This document shows positions 6,446 through 10,207 of a stretch of 10,207 nt of DNA, piece by piece (position 1 is the stretch's first letter; each line of letters begins with the position of its first letter). The notes under the pieces were generated by a model that saw only the letters and a list, made by a program, of their open reading frames with translations, was not told the DNA's origin and searched no databases. The position numbers were made by a program, and so were the translations under genes. This DNA comes from Euryarchaeota archaeon UBA91 (lineage in GTDB: Archaea; Thermoplasmatota; Poseidoniia; Poseidoniales; Poseidoniaceae), in contig DAMU01000026.1 in the NCBI GenBank assembly GCA_002499705.1, positions 1 to 10,207 on the forward strand, written 5' to 3'.

Positions 6446-6934
6446 TCACTTTTTCTTCGCAATCAAAGCGATACTCGAAGGCAAAAAATTCCAAGGGAGA
6501 TTTAACTCAATTCCATGTTCTGTCGCAAGAAGTTCAAGCATCCGTTTTGCACCAACTTGGTCACGAGAACCATCAAGCTGGATAACATGGACTTCACTGT
6601 CTTCAGAAACAGAATCAGCAAGTTGAGGGGGGAGTTTTGTCGAATCTTGTCTGTTTGATGATGGCTGAGGTGGGGGTGCTGAAAGAATTTCTGGAAGGGC
6701 AATGTGTGCTTTTCTTTTCCACCATCGAGAACGTCCGGCATCACGGTGATTCTCCACTAAATTGAGCGATGCTAATTTTTTCAAATGATGATACAAATTG
6801 TATCGTTCAACATTTACTTCAGCTTGAAGTTGGACCGTGCTCATTTCTTCTTGGTTTGACAAAGCAACATACAATGCTCGGCGAGTCGGGTGGGCGAGGG
6901 CAGTTGTCACTGGGTCTGCTCGAACTCGTGCCAT
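6446..6934 (-). CDS. ArsR-like winged-helix transcriptional regulator
   Basis: Residues about 8-80 of this 162-residue protein form an ArsR-type winged helix-turn-helix: ALAHPTRRALYVAL is the typical first helix, VNVERYNLYHHLKKL the recognition region, and ENHRDAGRSRWWKRK the wing. A Pro/Ser-rich linker (84-112) leads to a compact C-terminal segment (114-162), VHVIQLDG... to ALIAKKK, that I cannot assign. The protein has no cysteine and lacks the ELCVCDL-type metal site of classical ArsR/SmtB sensors. Metal sensing is therefore unproven; His residues or another ligand could serve. It lies 68 nt downstream of the metal ATPase gene on the same strand, with GGTGAGG (6937-6943) 4 nt before the ATG, suggesting co-transcription and translation from an internal ribosome site. 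It may regulate the pump operon or unrelated genes. Confidence 0.85.
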   Translation of the reverse strand: MARVRADPVTTALAHPTRRALYVALSNQEEMSTVQLQAEVNVERYNLYHHLKKLASLNLVENHRDAGRSRWWKRKAHIALPEILSAPPPQPSSNRQDSTKLPPQLADSVSEDSEVHVIQLDGSRDQVGAKRMLELLATEHGIELNLPWNFLPSSIALIAKKK

Positions 6935-7002
6935 TACCTCACCATTTGGGCAGATGCCCTTCTAAGGTTTGAAGATGTCGCGGGATGTGAAAGATAACGT
7001 CA

Positions 7003-9693
7003 TTAAGATGAGATATATCTCTCCTTCAACATTACGAACGATTCTTTGGTATCATGCCATAACGTTACTAAAATTGACCGTAGAAGAGCAAAACCACCCC
7101 CACCTCCTGCAAGGCGGGCTCCATTCAGGATAACCAAAATTACGGATGCTTCATGAATGAGGACGCCAACCCATAATTCATCATAAAGTTGGAGAATAAC
7201 TGCAGTGACTAAAGCGATGGTAATGCCTATTGAAATGTAGATGTTCCCCATTAAGATATTCTGAGCTCGACGAGAAAGATCAATCAAGTTGGTGAGCATA
7301 AGTGGATCATCACTTGGAATAAGGACATCAGCAGCCTCAAGATTCACTGATTCACCGGTTCCAACTGCAACACCAACATCGGCTAAAGCAAGGGCTGACG
7401 CATCATTAAATCCATCTCCAACCATCATTGTGATATGAGTATTTGAACGGTTTTGAACCCATTGAACTTTCTGCTCTGGAGAAAAACCACCATGAGCTGA
7501 GGATTCTGGAAGACCGACACTCTTGGCGAAAGCTGTTACTGCAGATTGATTGTCTCCAGAAAGAATTTCGACATTGATTGAACGTTTTTTGAGCCCTGCA
7601 ATCAGTTCTTTACTGCCTGAATGGGTGTCGTCATGAATGAACGTGAACAAAGCAATTCCTTCGCCTGCGCGAGTCAACAGGCTCGCTCCATAGCCTCTGC
7701 TCTCCGCTTCTTCATACGCAGCAAGAAGTTCCTTTGAAACTTTGACCTTGTGTTGCTTAGCACGGTCAAATCGAATGAACATGACTTCTTTTCCTCCGAC
7801 TTTTCCTTTCACACCCGCTTCGATATCTGTAATGTCCGCCACTGGACTAGGCAAGACCTGTTCTTCTCCAAGATAATCCATCACTGAAAGTGCGTAAGGG
7901 TGTGAAGAGCGTGCTTCAAGACCACCAGCGAGTTTGAGGGCTGCTAAACGTTGACGACCCTTTGCTATGACAACATCACCAACACTTGGTCTTCCTGAGG
8001 TTAGTGTACCGGTTTTATCAAGCAAGATATAGTTGACTTTCGAAAGACGCTCAATGACATCTCCACCCCGTACAATTGCTCCAAAATGGGCAGAACGTGA
8101 AAGGGCGGCAGCGTGAGGAACCGGCGTGGCAAGAAGCAGAGCACAAGGACAAGCGACGACCCAAATCAACAAAACCACTTTCCAGTCATTCGGGAATAAG
8201 AAATACCAAATCACCAATGCACCAAACAAAACAATGGGGACCCAAATTGCAGTAAAAAGTTCAATACTGCTCTGCAGGCGAGGGGGTTCTTCTCTAAAGG
8301 TATGGACTGCATCAATCAAACCAGACAAACGTGTATCGTCTCCAACTGCAGTGACCTCAATCACCACTGGTCCCCGAGCCAAAACTAAACCTGCTTGAAT
8401 CTCATCGCCGATTCCAATTTCGACCGGAACAGATTCACCGGTTAACGGAGCTTTATCCAACGAGCCATGCCCATCAAGAATAATACCGTCTGCTGGAATT
8501 AACTCTCCACTTCGAATCTCAAGAGAGTCGCCAATCTGAATCAACTCAATAGGTACAATTTCGTGCTCAGCGTTCGGGTCGTGAACTTCGCTGTTCTCCG
8601 CACCTAACAAGGGTGCAGAAGAGGCTGTAGGTAGAGAGAAACTGAGCATGGCTTTCGCCTCCAATTTGGGTTTTTTTGGCGTAACCTTTCGCGCAGTTCG
8701 CGGAAGTCTGTCAAGCCCACCCTGCATCGCTTCCCGGGCTTTCACAAGAGCGTCTCCTTCAAGATGAGCGGTAAAAGCAACCAAAATAGCAACGATCAAT
8801 GCTTCTTCCCACATCCCTAAGATGGCAGCACCAATAACGGCTAAACTCGTTAAAACTTGGAAACCAAGTTGGCGGTTTCGGATACTTGCTGCGGCTTCTT
8901 TGAACATTTGTGAACCTCCGACAATCAAACCTGGAAGTGCAATGGCTCCAATCATCAAAGACGACAAACCGATTATCTCACCGAAAAGAACGAGCAACAA
9001 AAGTGGAAAGGCAATGCCTCCGCCAATCAAACGCCACTGGTCAGGGCGTATTCTGTTGGATTGGGCAGCCACATACTTGACGGGTGAGCCAACAATCTCT
9101 GTAAGATGAGATTCGCGCAGGTCAAACATTTCCTGAGTGACATCCGTTGGGAATTGCAGAAGAATACGCTCATCTTCTGTTATTTCTGCATCGAGAACAC
9201 CCGGTTGCTGACGAAATATTTTCACGAGTTTTCTTTGGTCAACTCCATTCCTGTGGGCTACTTGTGAACTGCGGACACCGACCAGTTCATTGAAAATGAC
9301 GTCTGGTGCATGGCCGAGAGAACGTAAAACGGATGATGCTGTCGAAAGAGTCCCATATTCCAGTTGAACAGAAAGTTTGACTGTACCTGCGGTCGCAGAT
9401 ACGGTGCTCTCGTTGACGTGGACGAGGGTTTTCAATGCACGAGTGGCTTTACTTGCACAATCTGGACAATCCATTCCTAAGAGAGGCCAGCCAACTTCGT
9501 ACTCTCCGGTCGCTTGCCGTACAATTGAGGAATCAAGAATTTCTCCGTCAAGAACTGCAGGTGGTGGATTCTTATTTTTCGCGGTTTTCTTCTTACCTTC
9601 TTTAGGCTTCATTTTTTTGGCAACTTTGGGAGTCTCCACCCCTCCATCATCATCGAGAGTAAGGAAGACGTCTTCGTCGGCGCCCGATGCCAT
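7003..9693 (-). CDS. P1B heavy-metal-translocating P-type ATPase
   Basis: This 896-residue integral membrane pump exports metal ions using ATP. After a Lys-rich tail (20-42) comes one heavy-metal-associated domain with GMDCPDC (73-79), then a second HMA-like region without cysteines (about 150-207). Eight helices are visible: about 222-242, 243-260, 278-297, 297-312, 480-500, 504-525, 812-834 and 839-860. Catalytic motifs are complete: TGES (418-421), membrane CPC (515-517), phosphorylation site DKTGT (D559), the P1B HP dipeptide (598-599) and GDGFND (759-764). TM8 reads HEASVILVILNGAR. The Cu+ signatures (YN in TM7, MxxSS in TM8) are absent, so Zn, Cd or Co-type substrates are more likely than copper; this is inference. 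Odd features are a Ser/Pro/Lys-rich insertion of about 30-40 residues before the actuator domain (338-376) and a Gly-rich turn after TM8. It is probably first in an operon with the downstream regulator. Confidence 0.95.
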   Translation of the reverse strand: MASGADEDVFLTLDDDGGVETPKVAKKMKPKEGKKKTAKNKNPPPAVLDGEILDSSIVRQATGEYEVGWPLLGMDCPDCASKATRALKTLVHVNESTVSATAGTVKLSVQLEYGTLSTASSVLRSLGHAPDVIFNELVGVRSSQVAHRNGVDQRKLVKIFRQQPGVLDAEITEDERILLQFPTDVTQEMFDLRESHLTEIVGSPVKYVAAQSNRIRPDQWRLIGGGIAFPLLLLVLFGEIIGLSSLMIGAIALPGLIVGGSQMFKEAAASIRNRQLGFQVLTSLAVIGAAILGMWEEALIVAILVAFTAHLEGDALVKAREAMQGGLDRLPRTARKVTPKKPKLEAKAMLSFSLPTASSAPLLGAENSEVHDPNAEHEIVPIELIQIGDSLEIRSGELIPADGIILDGHGSLDKAPLTGESVPVEIGIGDEIQAGLVLARGPVVIEVTAVGDDTRLSGLIDAVHTFREEPPRLQSSIELFTAIWVPIVLFGALVIWYFLFPNDWKVVLLIWVVACPCALLLATPVPHAAALSRSAHFGAIVRGGDVIERLSKVNYILLDKTGTLTSGRPSVGDVVIAKGRQRLAALKLAGGLEARSSHPYALSVMDYLGEEQVLPSPVADITDIEAGVKGKVGGKEVMFIRFDRAKQHKVKVSKELLAAYEEAESRGYGASLLTRAGEGIALFTFIHDDTHSGSKELIAGLKKRSINVEILSGDNQSAVTAFAKSVGLPESSAHGGFSPEQKVQWVQNRSNTHITMMVGDGFNDASALALADVGVAVGTGESVNLEAADVLIPSDDPLMLTNLIDLSRRAQNILMGNIYISIGITIALVTAVILQLYDELWVGVLIHEASVILVILNGARLAGGGGGFALLRSILVTLWHDTKESFVMLKERYISS

Positions 9694-9713
9694 AAAGATG
9701 GCTCAGTAGAGGT

Positions 9714-9725
9714 ACCATAAATACC
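9714..9725 (-). promoter_or_regulatory. TATA-like box for the metal ATPase gene
   Basis: GTATTTATGG on the minus strand (9715-9724) is a good archaeal TATA-like sequence centred about 27 nt upstream of the ATG at 9693. No Shine-Dalgarno sequence lies between them, so the mRNA is expected to be leaderless. Confidence 0.45.
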
Positions 9726-9763
9726 TCGCTTGGGAGAAAACAGGCGCATCGATGCTCATGAAG

Positions 9764-9773
9764 GATAAATTTC
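9764..9773 (+). promoter_or_regulatory. TATA-like box for the phosphatase gene
   Basis: GATAAATTTC on the plus strand is AT-rich and centred about 32 nt upstream of the ATG at 9801, allowing a very short leader. No Shine-Dalgarno sequence precedes the start codon (GGCTAAGAATATG). The two divergent genes share a 107-nt intergenic region, leaving about 40 nt between the two TATA-like boxes for a shared regulator. Confidence 0.3.
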
Positions 9774-9800
9774 ATCACACACGCAAGGTTGGCTAAGAAT

Positions 9801-10207
9801 ATGCAATGGCTACCCGGAGGTTGGTGTCCAAAATTTGTCGCAGTCGACATAGACGGCACCCTTACGGATGGAGAAAAACGACTCAACTCTGGTGCGATTG
9901 AATCGTTACACCGTCTTGAAAAAGCCGGCATTCCCGTCATTCTCGCCACCGGAAATGTTCGAGCAATTACCTATGGACTGTGGAGATTTCTCAAACTCAC
10001 TGGTCCGATTTGTTGTGAGAATGGCGGAGTTCTTTGGGACTCTACCTTCGAAGAGCCGGTCTTGCAAGCGGATGGGAATGATGCAAAAAAGGCTGCTCAA
10101 TGGCTTGATTCGGTGATGCATCTCGAGGGTGGTTGGAAAGGCATTGAATCCAACCAATGGAGAGAGAGCGAATGGTGCCTCTACCCCACTGAAGACTTAG
10201 AGCAAAT
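9801..10207 (+). CDS. Phosphoglycolate phosphatase, archaeal HAD type (3' end cut off)
   Basis: The frame opens with ATG at 9801 and stays open to the window edge: 135 codons, with the C-terminus missing. Residues 13-23 read VAVDIDGTLTD, the HAD motif I with nucleophile D16 and acid/base D18. Residues 46-52 (VILATGN) are motif II, with T50. They are followed by a GPICCENGGVLWD stretch leading into the cap domain. This arrangement is characteristic of the archaeal phosphoglycolate phosphatase/sucrose-phosphatase-like branch of the HAD superfamily, which hydrolyses 2-phosphoglycolate to glycolate using Mg2+. In archaea the substrate may be broader. HAD motifs III and IV (Lys and the GDGxND-type loop) would lie beyond the window. 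The gene is transcribed divergently from the metal ATPase. Shorter frames on both strands inside it are shadows. Confidence 0.85.
   Translation, partial: MQWLPGGWCPKFVAVDIDGTLTDGEKRLNSGAIESLHRLEKAGIPVILATGNVRAITYGLWRFLKLTGPICCENGGVLWDSTFEEPVLQADGNDAKKAAQWLDSVMHLEGGWKGIESNQWRESEWCLYPTEDLEQ

Noticed and set aside
1..10207. CRISPR array, insertion sequence or prophage
   Set aside because: No regularly spaced direct repeats with unique spacers, no transposase or integrase, and no terminal inverted repeats were seen.

Overview
The window looks like a chromosomal segment of a marine planktonic euryarchaeon, most likely Marine Group II (Candidatus Poseidoniales, Thermoplasmatota). I base this on an archaeal-type phosphoglycolate phosphatase, a large secreted protein with thrombospondin type-3-like Asp/Gly repeats that ends in a Trp-rich GLPEGW...QW...YGQEWL motif I associate from memory with this lineage, and TATA-like boxes about 26-27 nt upstream of start codons, the arrangement expected for leaderless archaeal mRNAs. 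No search was run, so the placement is an inference.

Layout, left to right. Positions 1-196 carry no convincing gene, but they do hold a plus-strand TATA-like box, a near-perfect dyad and a strong 31-nt hairpin. Six ordinary-length genes follow, all on the minus strand. In transcription order (right to left) they are: a P1B heavy-metal P-type ATPase (9693-7003); an ArsR-like winged-helix regulator (6934-6446); a protein with three tandem zinc ribbons (6392-6000); an 815-residue, cysteine-free coiled-coil protein with a proline-rich tail (5864-3417); a secreted, membrane-anchored beta-propeller/TSP3-repeat protein (3354-928); and a four-helix membrane protein resembling DUF6069 (646-197). A divergent plus-strand phosphoglycolate phosphatase gene starts at 9801 and runs off the right end.

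The most striking item is too short for ordinary gene calling. A 21-codon minus-strand ORF (835-770) encodes a peptide with nine cysteines, has a TATA-like box at leaderless distance, and is followed by a hairpin. It resembles a minimal metallothionein.

How the genes may work together: the ATPase, regulator and zinc-ribbon genes look like one operon. The first gene has a leaderless-type promoter, and the next two have Shine-Dalgarno-like GGTGAGG and GAGGGGG sequences 4 nt before the ATG. The regulator lacks the cysteines of classical ArsR/SmtB metal sensors, so direct metal control of the pump is not shown. The coiled-coil and surface-protein genes are adjacent but have no visible functional link. 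With the metal pump, zinc ribbons and Cys-rich peptide, metal handling is a recurring theme, but the peptide lies more than 6 kb from the pump and a link between them is only a hypothesis.
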